A stretch of DNA of 64,000 nt from Populus alba (GCF_005239225.2 NC_133288.1:11352169-11416168); one strand, 5' to 3'; counted from the stretch's first letter, positions 1-12,799 are shown. Numbers and translations: made by a program. Notes: generated from the sequence alone by a model not told the origin.

Positions 1-399
1 GGAATGATTAGTGTTGCATTCATTCTAGAATGAATACAACTTGAAGTTGCTAGAGAAACTCTTTAGCCAAAGTGAATTTTTCTTCACGTTTCATCATATT
101 CTTTTTGCAGATTAAAATTTGTGTTGCCTAAAACATTAGATCTGAGGACTGTTGCGCTTTGTTTTTGTAGTATTGTGAATGTGAATGTAGTATTTAGAAA
201 CAGGTGTTTTTATTTTCATCTTACAATCGAAGATTCTCATTGTATTGATGTGCTGAATGTGAAATTTCATTTGTTCTGATTTAAGTTGTGATGATGGTTA
301 TCTGTTGTGGGTTATGGTTCTTGTTGAATAGCTCTTTCTTTCTTTGGTTCTATTTTTTTTTTTTTTTTCTATAAACAACTTGTAAATTTCAAATTGCAG
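1..399 (+). other. Intron of the TWD40-2 like gene
   Basis: No coding exon is recognised here. The stretch ends in a polypyrimidine-rich tract (long T run near 353-369) and an AG at 398-399 directly before the exon that continues the conserved reading frame, so it is best read as the 3' part of an intron. A possible alternative AG near 110 is not followed by recognisable coding sequence. Confidence 0.7.
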
Positions 400-2982
400 G
401 TATGGTCAGTTTGATAGTGCAAAAGAAACTTTTGAGGTCATTGCAGATTATGAAAGCATGCTTGATTTGTTTATATGCCACCTTAACCCCAGTGCCATGA
501 GGCGTCTTGCTCAGAAACTGGAAGAAGAAGGTTTGGATTCAGAGTTGAGGCGGTACTGTGAAAGGATTTTACGAGTTCGCTCTACTGGCTGGACACAAGG
601 CATTTTTGCCAACTTCGCTGCTGAGAGCATGGTTCCCAAAGGTCCTGAATGGGGTGGTGGGAACTGGGAAATTAAAACTCCTACTAATTTGAATAGTGTA
701 CCTCAGTGGGAGCTGGCTGGAGAAGTGATGCCATACATGAAGACTGATGATGGTACCATACCAGCCATTATTACTGACCATATCGGTGTTTACCTGGGTT
801 CAATTAAAGCAAGAGGCAATGTTGTTGAAGTAAGGGAAGATAGTTTGGTCAAAGCTTTTATCCCTGCAGGTGACACTAAGCCAAATGGGCTTCCCAACTC
901 CTTAGCTAAATCCATTTCCAACAAGTCAAATGGTCTGCCTGCTGGTCATGTGAAGCTTGATGCTTTGATGGGTCTGGAAACTCTTACTAAACACGCAGGT
1001 ACATCTGCTGCTGATCAACAGGCAAAAGCAGAAGAGGAATTCAAGAAAACGATGTATGGAAGTGCTACTGATGGTAGCAGCAGTGATGAGGAAGGAGTGT
1101 CAAAAACAAAGAAGCTGCAAATTAGAATTCGGGATAAGCCGGTTTCATCTACTACAGTGGATGTCAACAAGATCAAAGAAGCTACAAGGCAGTTTAAACT
1201 TGGTGATGGTTTAGGCCCACCTATGAGGACAAAATCATTAACTGGCTTCCAGGATCCTGGTCAGATTTTATCCCAAACTCCTACTAGTGCAAATGCAGCT
1301 AGCACTGCCCCAGTTTCTGCCCCTGCTGATTTTTTTGGTACTGATCCCTTAACGCAGACTCTGCCAGTATCACAACCAGGTCTGATGGTCATGGGTGGAG
1401 GAGTTACAACTGGACCTATCCCAGAAGACTTTTTCCAGAACACAATACCTTCCCTGCAAGTTGCAGCATCATTGCCTCCTCCAGGAACTTTTCTTGCAAA
1501 ACTGGATCGAATTTCTCAAGGGGTTGGAAGGAACAATATAGCACCCAACCCAGCTGCTGCTTCTGTGACTGATATTGGTCTTCCTGATGGTGGTGTTCCA
1601 CCACAACCATCTCAACTAGCTGCCTCATTTGTGTCCATTGGACTTGTTGATGGTGGTGTCCTGCCACAAGCTTCTGGTCAGGCTGCCATTCCACCTCAGT
1701 CTCAAGTTCAAGTACCTCAGGTCCAGCTTTCTACACCTCCTCTTGATCTTAGTATTCTTGGAGTTCCAGATTCAGGAAAATCTCCTGCCCCTGCATCTCC
1801 ACCGTCATCTGTGAGACCTGGACAGGTGAATCTGCGAGTTTTTTTTGCTTTAGTTTCTTATCTTTGATTTTTTTTTTTCCCTTTTTTTTCTTAGCTTGCC
1901 TTGTCCAGCTCACTGTTTTTATTCTTGGCGCTTGGCTCATGATAGGTTGCCCGAGGGGCAGCTGCACCTGTATGTTTCAAGACTGGACTTGCACACCTAG
2001 AACAGAATCAACTACCTGATGCCCTGTCCTGTTTTGATGAAGCTTTCCTGGCACTAGCTAAGGATAACTCTCGTGGAGCTGATATCAAAGCTCAAGCAAC
2101 CATCTGTGCTCAGTACAAGATAGCAGTAACTCTTCTCAAGGTACTTTGATGTCATTTAAATTCTGGTATCCAAAAACAGTTTTAATTACCAACAAATATG
2201 CATCGTTAACTGGCTGACCAGTTTTGGCTCAACTCAAGCTGGTTGGGTTTGAATTGAAACCAGGGGACTGAAATATAATTTTGTAATTTCCTCAAGTCTA
2301 TTTAAACAAGATCTTTGATTGCCAATACTTTCATTGATGTTCATTACAGATCTACTCGATACTGTCCTTTTTTTCTTAACTGCATGAATCTCTTTCGTCA
2401 AGTTTTGCTCTATCAATGCATTTATTAAATTATTTGCCATCATTTAGCATTAGCATTCGAGGTCCCTTTCTCAATGTCAGCAAAAATAATGCTTTAGTAT
2501 CATTTGGGCAGGAAATTGCACGGCTGCAGAAAGTGCAAGGCCCAAGTGCACTCAGTGCAAAGGAGGAGATGGCAAGATTGTCAAGGCATCTGAGTTCTTT
2601 GCCTCTACTGGCGAAGCACCGAATAAATTGCCTCCGAACCGCCATCAAGCGAAATATGGAAGTGCAGAACTTTGCATATGCCAAGCAGATGCTTGAGCTG
2701 CTCCTGTCCAAAGCTCCACCAAGTAAGCAGGATGAGTTGAGAAGCCTGATTGACATGTGCGTTCATAGGGGTTTGTCCAATAAGTCTATTGATCCTTTGG
2801 AAGATCCTTCCCAGTTCTGTGCTGCCACGCTCAGCCGTCTTTCAACAATCGGATATGATGTGTGTGATCTCTGCGGAGCCAAATTTTCAGCTCTCTCTGC
2901 ACCTGGATGCATTATCTGTGGAATGGGAAGTATTAAAAGATCAGATGCACTCACAGGGCCTGTTCCTTCACCATTTGGCTGA
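400..2982 (+). CDS. TWD40-2: TPLATE complex subunit TWD40-2 like, C-terminal exons (5' end outside window)
   Basis: Three exons are visible: 400-1825, 1946-2140 and 2512-2982, joined in phase across GT-AG introns, with stop TGA at 2980-2982. The first open codons at 401 read YGQFDSAKETFEVIADYES, then the conserved block HLNPSAMRRLAQKLEEEG and WTQGIFANFAAESMVPKGPE. A Ser/Pro/Gln-rich linker follows (about 1100-1825). The last exon ends with a Cys-rich motif, CDLCGAKFSALSAPGCIICG, a paired CxxC zinc-binding type module. This order matches plant TWD40-2 (Arabidopsis AT5G24710 family), one of the TPLATE complex subunits that works at the plasma membrane in clathrin-mediated endocytosis. The N-terminal WD40 propeller lies left of the window. 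The ATG at 458 is internal, not the true start. Coding sequence appears intact. Family assignment is from memory of conserved motifs. Confidence 0.9.
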
Positions 2983-3330
2983 TGTCTAAATGAGGAGATT
3001 TTGGCGCGCTCTTCTCTCAACTGCTCAGGAAATCTGGCCTTGAAAATTATCGGTTCCTTCCTTGCCAAGGAAAAGTTGCTGCTATGGAAATGTGCTTTGA
3101 AGAATATCAGCACCAGTATGCTTGGAAGGGAACTAGCAGCGCCTGTAGTAATTTGTTTGTATTTTCTTTCATGTGCTCGATATTTTTTACGATCATCATC
3201 CTGATTTTTTATTGCGATGTTTAGCCATAGAACATAATTTATGCAAGAAGTTTTGTAGAATATGTGATATAGTTTCATGTGGGTTGTAAATATTGAAAGT
3301 TTTCACTAAAACATGGAGTACTTTTACGGG
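2983..3330 (+). other. Probable 3' UTR of the TWD40-2 like gene
   Basis: Mixed-composition transcribed-looking sequence follows the stop codon before the base composition turns sharply AT-rich near 3360. No clear AATAAA is seen, and the exact polyadenylation site cannot be placed. Confidence 0.45.
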
Positions 3331-3339
3331 TTGCTAAAC

Positions 3340-4880
3340 GGGCATCTCTCCGTATTTACTTTTTTCTTTTTTTTAATTAATGTGAATATCTGTAAACATT
3401 TCGATTAATTTTATGGATTTACAAACTTATAATTTCTAAATTTTTAAAAAGTAAATTTAAGATTTAACCATCTGACTGAGTTATACCTGGTTATATCTAC
3501 TTGCATGTATATCTCTGCGTTGAAGTCATGAAGATGACTAGTGGCTAAAAATGTTCTTCCCTACCTCTGCTTCTTCCTCTCTAACACGTCACAGTACCAG
3601 CCCGTGTGATAAAATGAAACTTGGGCTGCTCATTTCTACAGTACCAAGATCCATTTTACTAGTGGTTTTTTCAACAGAATTACATTTGATATGGCGATGA
3701 AGATGCAAGCTGGCTTTCAGGGATTCCCTGCCACATGGTAAACACCATTTCCACCAGCCCTAAAATTTAGTCTTTATAACCGGCGCAGCAGTTTCAGCCA
3801 CCATTGCCCCTGTGCATTGTCGCATTTACTGTGGTGGACCGTTCCAAGGTGGAGGGAAGGACAGAATAAAATATCCAAAGTCCTTGGGTGATCAGAGATG
3901 GCTAATTGGCATCCACACAAACATGACCAATAAAATATTCAATTTACTTGGATAATCACTTACAGTGTGTTTTCGCCGTAGTTTTTGTTTGTATAAAAAA
4001 AATATTTTTATTTATGGTTTTTAAAAAAAATATATATATTTAATTTAAATTATTATGAGATTGATTTTTATTTATAAAATAAATATATAATTTATTTTAA
4101 CTTTTACAAACTAAGATTTACATTTCGAGATTTTTTTTCATTATTAAACAAATAATGTAAGCTATGAGAATACTAAACGATATCTTTAAAAGTTAGGAGC
4201 ACGCTAATCAAGAATCAAGTATCTAAGATGATATTATTTGTACTCATTTATTATTTGTTTTGCTCCTACCTTTCTTTTCATTGTTACGGTGTTTAAACTT
4301 GCACAATTTGATGTAACAAAACAAATATACCGTAAAAATATTTTACAACAGGAAAAATATTTCTTCTAAGAAAAAAAGGAGCCTTGTTTAATCATGCATC
4401 ACAAGAGCGTAATTCCATACCTCTTTAGTATTTTATTAAAAATGTTTCAAAGTGTTTACATTTTAATCCTTGTACACATCATCATTCTTAAAAATAAAAT
4501 AAAAATCTTTATACACATGGTAGCATGTGCCAAGGGACCTTGTTTCATAGCAAAAAAAAAAAAGTGATAGAAAAATTATGCAAAGTACAGGTTAGTCCCT
4601 AAACTATCAGTATATTCATAGTTGGATCCTTATACTTTAATTAGATCATTAGGACCCATACTAGAATAAAAAATTAGAGCAAGGATTGATTTACAGTAGT
4701 TTATTATTTTTCTTCCCCATACAATGGTTTATGGAGGGTAATATGTTGATTAAAAGTTCAAAACCAGTTAACACTACTTGAAATCTCGAGAAAAAATCAC
4801 AAAATTGTGTGTATATATATATATATTACTAGAGATAAATTCGTAACTGGAGTTGCACTAAAAAATCGAGAATTGTTCTC
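3340..4880. other. Intergenic, no gene recognised
   Basis: AT-rich DNA between the convergent TWD40-2 like and DUF547 genes. It has several A and T runs and a short TA run near 4813-4826. No open frame with recognisable protein similarity was found on either strand. Confidence 0.6.
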
Positions 4881-5248
4881 AGGAGTCGGAGTAACCTGTG
4901 CTTGTCAGAGTCTAAGGGTACAAAACATCCTTGACTGTAATGTAAGGATTTGGACAAGATTATAAAACCCAGGGACCATCACAAACTGTGTCATCAACAA
5001 GAATTGTTCAGTAATGTCATCTCTAGCTTATGTAGTAGTAGTAGAGAGACTAACAGAGGTGAAACCATTCACTGAATCAACTCGGAATTATTGCATCAAT
5101 GTATACGAAACAATTACCACAACCAAATCCCATGTTGTTCAAGCCCCCTGTTGCTAACATATGTCTCCATGATCCCTGTACTGAATCCCAGCATTCAAAT
5201 GTTGATAGCAGATTCTAGGCAGGATCAGATATCAAAAGGGAGAATGTT
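4881..5248 (-). other. Probable 3' UTR and downstream flank of the DUF547 gene
   Basis: Sequence of less extreme AT content follows the TAA stop on the minus strand. Nothing coding is recognised. Confidence 0.35.
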
Positions 5249-8200
5249 TTATCCATGTAAAAGCAACCTGAAACTAAAATCATATGGCATTACTTGTACT
5301 AACTGCGAGAGCGGATCTCTTCCCCTTCTCTCAAGGCATTTAACTGCTTCGTTCCTCAGTTCATTGGGTAGCTGCAGACATACCCAATCACGCAAAGATT
5401 CCATGTCGTTTCCAAAATCTGGTAGATACCAATCCAACAGTTTAGGAATTATTAACTTGTTTGTCCTTAATATTCCAACTGTTGCCTGTAAATAGTCTCG
5501 CTTTGCTGCTTCTAGCTCTTCTTCAACTTGAGAGGCTGTGTAAACTCTTACCTGCATTTTTGTAGATGTAAGCATTAGTACATTTACCAACGTATATTCA
5601 CAAAGATGAAACATAACTACAAGTAATCTTTGGATTACATCGTCTAAGATTATTCTTGATTCTGATAATGATGCACTAAATGAGCAGCTTCTTGGTAGTT
5701 TTTTCAGGAAAAAAAGGGAACGAAAATGGTGAGGTGACCTAGTTTGTGTATCAAATTCATAGAGAAACTTACACCAGGGGATGGCCAGCTTCCATAACAG
5801 GGTGCAGATGTAACCAAAGGCTCAGACCACTCAAGTACGAAAATGCCGTGTGCTTTCTTCTCATCATTTTTTGCAGCTTTTGGACAGGTCTATCACATTG
5901 AAGAAAGCATCTAGTTAGCAATTCAACGTTAAAATTACCCAATATAAAGAACATCCAAGTTCCAAGGAAAGAAACTCACAAATTTTAAGTGACAAGGAAG
6001 CCTCAAGATGGAATGCTCAATCATAATTTTGCATTTAGCAAGCGTCCGCCAACACTTATTTTTGCCTAACAGAATCATAGTTTGAAATAAGTCAATCTTA
6101 AAATCGTTTTCATCAAAAGCTAATGCTAATAGGATCTTAGAAACAGGAGGAGCATCGTCCTTTACAGAGTGTTAAATACACACTCGGTCACTGACTGCGT
6201 TGGAAAGTAAAATGACCATTTAGCATATCATACATGTACAATAATGATTCTAAGAAACTAATGACACAGCCATAAGAAATTAAAGCCTAGGCATACAGAC
6301 GTTCACAATGCCAGCAAACAGTGCTAGTTCGCTAGGTTTCGTAATGTATTACAGGTTCTGACTTCTTAAGCATAAACAAAATGACGAGGCACTGATGAAT
6401 ATTAATAACATGGAAATATCATGAACAGAAGAAAAGAATCATTAGATTAAAAACTGTGCATGGATAGAGAGATTTACAAATGGATCCCACCTTTTGCATC
6501 AGAGCTACAACCATTTCAGGAGTCTCGGGTATCCCATTCTCCAAAATCGTCTGAAAGATCAACGGTGTGGTTCTATAAATGTTTGCATGTTTTTATTTCA
6601 TATCATTAATCTCTGGACAATCAGTTTTGAGAGAGATCTTACATTCATCATGCATGAATTATAAGTGTTTATCCAGAAAGCAAGCTTCAGCTGATGGGTA
6701 AGACCCTCTAAATTTCCTCTAAATTTGCAGTGGCAAGCTTTCCTAGTAGAAACCTGAGCATTATTGAAAACACACGAGTAAATACAAGCCATAGCTGCTT
6801 GAACTTTAAATGAAGTGACGCCCAAAACTTACTTTAATCTCTGGAGCAAAAAAAAGGCATTTTTTGTACGGTTGAGATCGATTGAGCTAGCTTCAATTGT
6901 ATAAAGATGCTTGTAAGGACCAATGCCTCTAATCTTGAACTCTGCAGAGATATTGCCATGGGGATCCTGAATTTCATTCCCTCCATCACCAACAGGAGAT
7001 GACAAAGCCGCTCTTGAGTTCAACAGCTTTGTCATTCAATGTGCTCATCCTCAAGAAAATGCTGGACAAGCACTTCACTATATCCTCCGTTACCTTGTTT
7101 GGCGTGATGTTATTTTCGGATATTCTAGCTGAGCAATATAAAAATTATCATCAATTACAAAGACCATAATGTAATGTACGGCAGGTTCCTCATAAAAACT
7201 GGTGAGTAATTATGCACCTGTAACTTAGAAGGCTCCATGCTCTTCTCCGCGGATTCCCGCTTGTTTGGTGTTCTCTTCACTGGAGTCGTAATTTTTGCCA
7301 GCTTCTTACCCGGAGATTGCTTAACTTTTGCAGAAGCAATACATGATCGATTCTCCTTTCCTTGTTCATCATCCACAAGAGAAGAGGGAGAATTGGGTTT
7401 ACCAGAAGCATGGTTTCCTCCATTTGCTGGCCTATTAGAACTCTGCCCCGAGCGCTCCATAGTAGGGTCAGAGGGAAACAGCCTTCTACTTGAAGCGCAT
7501 CTAGCTAGAGAAGGTTGAGGCCTTGCTGCAAAAGGTGCTGAGTTGGTGTCATTAAGAGAGAGTGATTTTGATCGTGTATGTTTTGGTCTAGTAGTTGATG
7601 GTTGGTTATCAATGGCATCACTTGAATTCTCCACATTCTTCTTGGAGGAGATGCAGACAGCTTCTTGATAGAGTCCTTGTCTAAAATTCACAACTTGCTC
7701 TTCAAGCCGAACAACTTCCTCTTCTAATACAGCAACTTCAGCAAGTAGCTCTAATATCTAAAACAAAACAAATAAGTACCCACATTAATTACTGTTTATC
7801 ATTTAAAAAAAAAAAAAAACCTCTAAGAGATACAAAACTTGGAAAAACCGAACATTGATTTTAAGGAATTTATACTGACATATAGAGGCAGATAAGGGGG
7901 TAAGCGAGGTAGAGCTCCCAAAGGCCTAGTAAAAGCTCTCTCGAGTGCTCTATGAACATTCTCTTCATGTCTAAGCTTCTTTTTAAGCTTATCAACCTGA
8001 ACAAAGCGATATTCAATATAAAAACAACTCAGCTCTAATTTTAATAAAAAGAATTGGAATGGTTTTGTAGAGGAAAATTAATTTTAGTACATCTTGTAGC
8101 AAGGCCAATTTCCTTTCCCTGTTTGCTTTACGCCGGTTAGCAGCAGGTTTATGGGCACCAACTGTTATTATGCTCCCTTGAGTCTCCATCTTCTCCTTCT

Positions 8201-8679
8201 TGATAAATTCAATATCGATACAATAAATACATTAACACAGAATCAAGCTTGAAGAAGAAGAGTCCAATAAAGAAAAAAAGCAAAAAGAAGAAGCCATATA
8301 TATTCTTTTCTTGAGATGAGTGAAAGAACCCAAAGCAGATTTTTGGATCCAAACTACTTACTTTTTATGGTTTTGTAAGAGCTAGAAGCTTAATTATCTA
8401 TCTATCTTTAATGCAGTTTCTTAAAAAAAGTGGCTGAAAAGCTAAGTTACAAAGTTTTGCAAAATTAAGCCCATATTTAACCATTTGAAAAATTGAAAGA
8501 AATCATTTACCACAAAAAAAAAAACCCTTCAAATTCCTGAAATATAAGAGAAACAAAAACAAGAAATAGAACTCAAAAAGAAGAAGAAGAGTGGCAAAGA
8601 AAAAGGAGGTTACTTTATTAGTAACATGGTTTAAAGGAGCTTTCATAGCCTGAAGAGCAGTGCGGACTCTCGTGTTCAT
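5249..8679 (-). pseudogene. MIP1 leucine-zipper / DUF547 protein gene, frame-broken (probable pseudogene)
   Basis: Ten exons read on the minus strand: 8614-8679 (start MNTRVRTALQAMKAPLNHVTN), 8091-8195, 7880-7996, 7218-7757, 6833-7128, 6643-6753, 6491-6550, 5980-6065, 5773-5889, 5249-5551 (stop TAA 5249-5251). Exons 2-4 carry the MIP1-type leucine zipper ([19 protein letters not shown] and LELLAEVAVLEEEVVRLEEQ). Exons 5-10 carry DUF547 ([41 protein letters not shown]). The frame is broken at four places. Exon 5 needs two frame changes. Exon 6 has a perfect 11-bp tandem duplication (6705-6715/6716-6726) that gives a TAG. Exon 8 is 86 bp where 84 keep frame, an extra 2 bp in an A run near 6034. 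Exons 1-4, 7, 9 and 10 are in frame. The family is plant-specific and its biochemical role is poorly defined. Alternatives are sequencing error or a truncated zipper-only product. Confidence 0.82.
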
Positions 8680-8960
8680 CTTTTTGATTGATCCCCACTT
8701 GAAAACGAGATAACAATGGAACCAACTTTCTCTATATCAACCTGCAAACAGAAAAGCAAATCACATGCACACCAACTCTCTAGCTATCACGCGTTAAAAA
8801 GATAAAGAAAAATTGAGAGAGGGAAAATAATGCAGAAAACAGTACCTACCTAAGCTTTTTTTTTCCTTCTTTTTTACAGAGAGCGGGAAAACTTGAAAGC
8901 GAAGAGGCCCAGAAACAGAAACAGAAAGAAATGCCTGCAGGCAGCTAGCTAGCATCGTAG
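8680..8960 (-). other. 5' leader of the DUF547 gene with a likely 5' UTR intron
   Basis: Reading leftward, a donor-like site (TTAG followed by GTAGGT at about 8851) and an acceptor-like CAG at about 8741 suggest an intron in the untranslated leader between an upstream exon near 8855-8960 and the ATG exon at 8679. This is inferred from splice consensus only. Confidence 0.45.
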
Positions 8961-9560
8961 TAAGTAGAGAAGCATTTGTTTAGTAGTAGTAGTAGTAGTT
9001 GCTTTTTATTATCTCGAACAGTGTGAAAGAAAGAAAGCAAACAAAAGAGTGCACAGAACTGACAATAACCTACGAGAATTGGAGCTCCTTCAAATTTACA
9101 ATCCATCCAATATCCCATAAAAGTGCGATAAATTTTAGGACACGAACAAGACCCACCTCTTTAAATTTATTATTAATCAAAACAAGAAAACAAACAAAAC
9201 CCAAAGAGGCAGACACTTACTTATACACTCATTCCTTGTTGGAACTCAAGTCATCAAACTCATGTTGTTTAGTTTTGTTTGTTCATCTCTTCCTCTGCAT
9301 GCATTTGTAATGTAGACATGTAGTGGTCCAAAGCTGTTGGAGAGAAAGAAAGAAAGCAGTAGAGATGTCAAGTGTGAGAGTGGGGAGGTAATCTTTCAGC
9401 CATGTGTGGGTGTAGCTACTCGTTCTGTTCATCGTTATCTGACGCGCCTCTCCCTCTTTTATCCCTTTTTTTTCTCGTCCCTTCACTCATTCATTAACTT
9501 TTATCATATAGTACAAGAGCTGGGCGTGAATTGTGATTGTCCCTTCATTTAAGTGTGTCT
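8961..9560. other. Upstream flank of the DUF547 gene, no gene recognised
   Basis: Contains a TAG trinucleotide run at 8981-9000 and otherwise unique-looking DNA. It probably contains the minus-strand promoter, but no confident TATA element was identified. Open frames here have no recognisable similarity. Confidence 0.4.
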
Positions 9561-9660
9561 ACTCATATCTTAGCGTTATTATTTGAAAAATAAATACCAG
9601 GAACAAAGAATTAGGTTGAAATTCTACCGTTTTGAGTAGTTTCCAAGCAAATCTTATATT

Positions 9661-10700
9661 GAATGATGAATTATCACTATTATTATTATAACAATTATTA
9701 TTCTCATTGTTGTTATTATTATTATTATTAATATCGTCATTATCATTATAGTTATTATCATTATTAGTATTATCAATAAATAATTTCATAATTATTAATA
9801 ATATCATTATCATGATCGCTATCACTATCATTATTATCATTGTTATTATTATTGTTGTTTATACTATTGTTATAATTATTATTATCACTACTATAACGAA
9901 TATTACCATTATTGTTATTATTATCACTATCTTTATTATTATTATTGTTATAACCACAATTATTATTATTAGTAGTAGTAGTAGTAGTAGTAATAATACC
10001 ACTACTACTAATAATATTATTATCACTATCACTATCACTATCACTATCATTATTACTATTACTATATTATTATTATTATTATTACTACTTCTATTACTAC
10101 TAATATTGTTATCACTATCACTATCACTATACTATTATCACTACTACTACTATTATTACTACTATAATAACTACTACTACTACAACCATTATTACTTCTA
10201 CTACTATTAATACTACCCTTTTTGGATTATGGTAGCAGTGGCGTTTTAAAGTGTTTTTCACTTAAAAATACATCAAAATAATTTTTTTTTATTTTTTAAA
10301 AATTATTTTTGATATTAACACATCAAAACGATCTGAAAACATAAAAAAATTAGTTTAAGCAAAAAAAAAAAAAACTTTAAATTTTTTGGGAATGTGGTTT
10401 GTACCGCCTTCCCAAATAGGCTACTACCACCATCACCACTATCATTATTATCATTATTATTATTACTATTACTATCATCATTATCATCACTATTATTACT
10501 ATTATAAATATTATTATCACCATCATCACAAATGACACTATCATAATAAACTATTATTATTATTATCACTATCATTAACATTATAATCACTATTTGTAGT
10601 ATTATTATCATTATTACTGTTGCTTGTTATTATTACTATCACAACCACTACAATTACCATTATTAGTATTATTACTCTCATTGTTATTATTATAACAAAA
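9661..10700. repeat. Long imperfect trinucleotide tract (ATT/ATC/ACT family)
   Basis: About 1 kb of interrupted ATT, ATC, ACT and TAG triplets, broken by a non-repetitive insert at 10225-10425. The reading frames across it encode only Ile/Thr/Ser or Asn/Asp runs and are artefacts of the repeat. Confidence 0.9.
10228..10425 (+). mobile_element. AT-rich miniature element inserted in the trinucleotide tract
   Basis: Belongs to the dispersed AT-rich family seen near 28060, 28760 and 30830. Shared core: an ACTTAAAAATACATCAAAATAA-like stretch, then T/A-rich DNA, then TTATTTTTGATATTAACACA and ACGATCTGAAAACAT. The outer parts are roughly inverted: GGTAGCAGTGG on the left, and a right end whose complement reads GGTAGTAGCC. 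This looks like a MITE with imperfect terminal inverted repeats. A target duplication cannot be resolved inside simple repeats. Confidence 0.6.
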
Positions 10701-10759
10701 TCATAAACCTGTTTTGAAGGATAAAATAAAAAAATCATAAAAACTTTGATCAAAAGACA

Positions 10760-12700
10760 AATAAAACAAATAAGAAATCGAACGAAAAGGGACCAAACTA
10801 AAATAAATATTATTATTATTGAAAAAAAAAAACCATAAATTTGATTTGAATAGTAAATTTAAACTAGAAAAAAACTATGACAAAAGAGCCTAGGGAAAAA
10901 ATCAAAAATCAAAATTAGAAAGACCAAAACAAAAAACATCATATACACAAATTAGAATTGAAGGACTAAATTGCAAACAAATAAAACTCTAACAAAAAAG
11001 AAAATGACCAAAATAAAAAATAAGAGAATGGATTTTGAAACATCAATTAGAAAATAAGGATGGATTTAGGAGGACTAAAACTATAAAAGGAATAAAAATA
11101 AAATAAGAAATTAAAAGAATAGGGATAGAAATAAAAAAATAAAAACATATGAGAAATTGTAATTAAAGACTGAAAGGAAAAAAAAAAACTTCTATAAAAG
11201 GAATAAGTACAAAATGAGAAATTCAAAAAATGAGAATTGAAATTGAAAAACAACAACTAAAAAGGACAATTGTGTACTTTAGTTGTCAGGAGAGAATAAA
11301 AACAAAAAGCAAAAACAATCGATTATCGATGGCAATCCAACTACCATAAGCCTGCAAGCGCCACATCATGTGGAATATGACACGATTGCACATCCTAAAA
11401 GACAATAGATGGCTAGATTTAGCCACTGGTTGATGTCACATTCGCCACCTAAATAGCGTAGGTGCCACGCACTTGCTAGCGTGTTAGAGCTTGCACCAGC
11501 AACTTTTTGGTTAAAAAGGTAAAAACAAAACGTGATAATACCAAAACGCCCCTGTAACCCTCTTAATTACATAAAATACTGATTGAAAAATACCAAAATA
11601 CCTCCAAAGGCAAAGCTTCTCTTATGTCTTTTTTCTACGGTTAAAAACGTTCTTTTATTGTACATGAAAAGTGGAAAATCCTAAAACACCCTTATCCAGT
11701 AACTTAATATTTTTTTGATCTTGGGGGGTAAAGAAATATTTTTATTGTTTCAAAGCTTGTGAAAAGTCAAGCAAGTCCTTAGTCAACAATTTTAAATTTT
11801 GTTGATTTTGAGAGTAAAAGAGTATTTTTATTGTGTTAAAAAATTTAAAAGATACATACACCCCCAAACAAGCTTTTAACGATCACCAAGCCTAAGAAAA
11901 AGACCAAAACACCCTAGCTCGATGGCTTAAATTTATCCACTCAAGGGTAAAGGGGTAATTTTACTATAGCGATTAACAATAATTTATGTGTAGAGCTATA
12001 GTGAAACCCGCACATATTTTAGCTTTTCTTTTAAGATATCCTAAACTTGAAACCTTCAGATACAAAAGCATTTAGACTTCCAAATCTTATGATGGCCATC
12101 CAAAAGCATTGAAAATTAAATATATTAAACTTGAGAATCCATCAATACGAGATCTTAAGTGTAAAACTTTGTTACTATTATTGTTATATATAAATTCTTG
12201 AAGCTTAAAAGTTAGGGGTGGGGGATGTTTAAACTAAATACAAGTTCGATGATATTAGTATTTAATGATAATCATGTAACCTCATCTATCCATTAATGTT
12301 TTGGATTGAATTGTTATTTGAATTTAAATTTCTAGATTGCATAGTTACTGTATAATGACTATTTTTAGTTGATTTTGATTTTAAAATGTTTTATTAAAAT
12401 AAAATCTAAAATGTATGAGTAAAACACTACATCAATTTATAATGTTTAGGTCTTTTCACATGGGTAAATTAGATATTACCATATTGATGGGGGTAGATAA
12501 ATCTTTTCATATTTTTTTATGCACAGTTAAAATTCTCAACTACCCTCGATAAAAAAAAATTTAAAGCTTCTTTGCATGGCATTTTCATCTTTTACTTAGT
12601 GTTTTTTGTTACACTTAGAAAGATTAAGGGGCACTTTGATTTTTTAATAAACATAAAATATTAATAAATAAAAAATAGTTGTGAACGCCACCTGGACCCT
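10760..12700. other. Intergenic AT-rich DNA, no gene recognised
   Basis: Purine-rich low-complexity sequence up to about 11270, then unassigned DNA with some GC-richer patches (11330-11500). No open frame with protein similarity was found. Confidence 0.5.
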
Positions 12701-12799
12701 TAAAGCAACGTGTTTAGTGGCCAAATGCCGCTTTTCTTGATGGAAGTGGAAGCATGCCAACATCCTTTTATTGGTGGTACGACGATGTGTGCAATGATA

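Noticed and set aside
2763..3278. 171-aa open frame on the minus strand
   Set aside because: It overlaps the conserved final exon of TWD40-2 on + and has no family-like content.
9812..10210. Long open frame of Ile/Thr/Ser codons on + and its mirror on -
   Set aside because: It is the translation of ATT/ATC/ACT simple repeats with no start context or protein-like composition.
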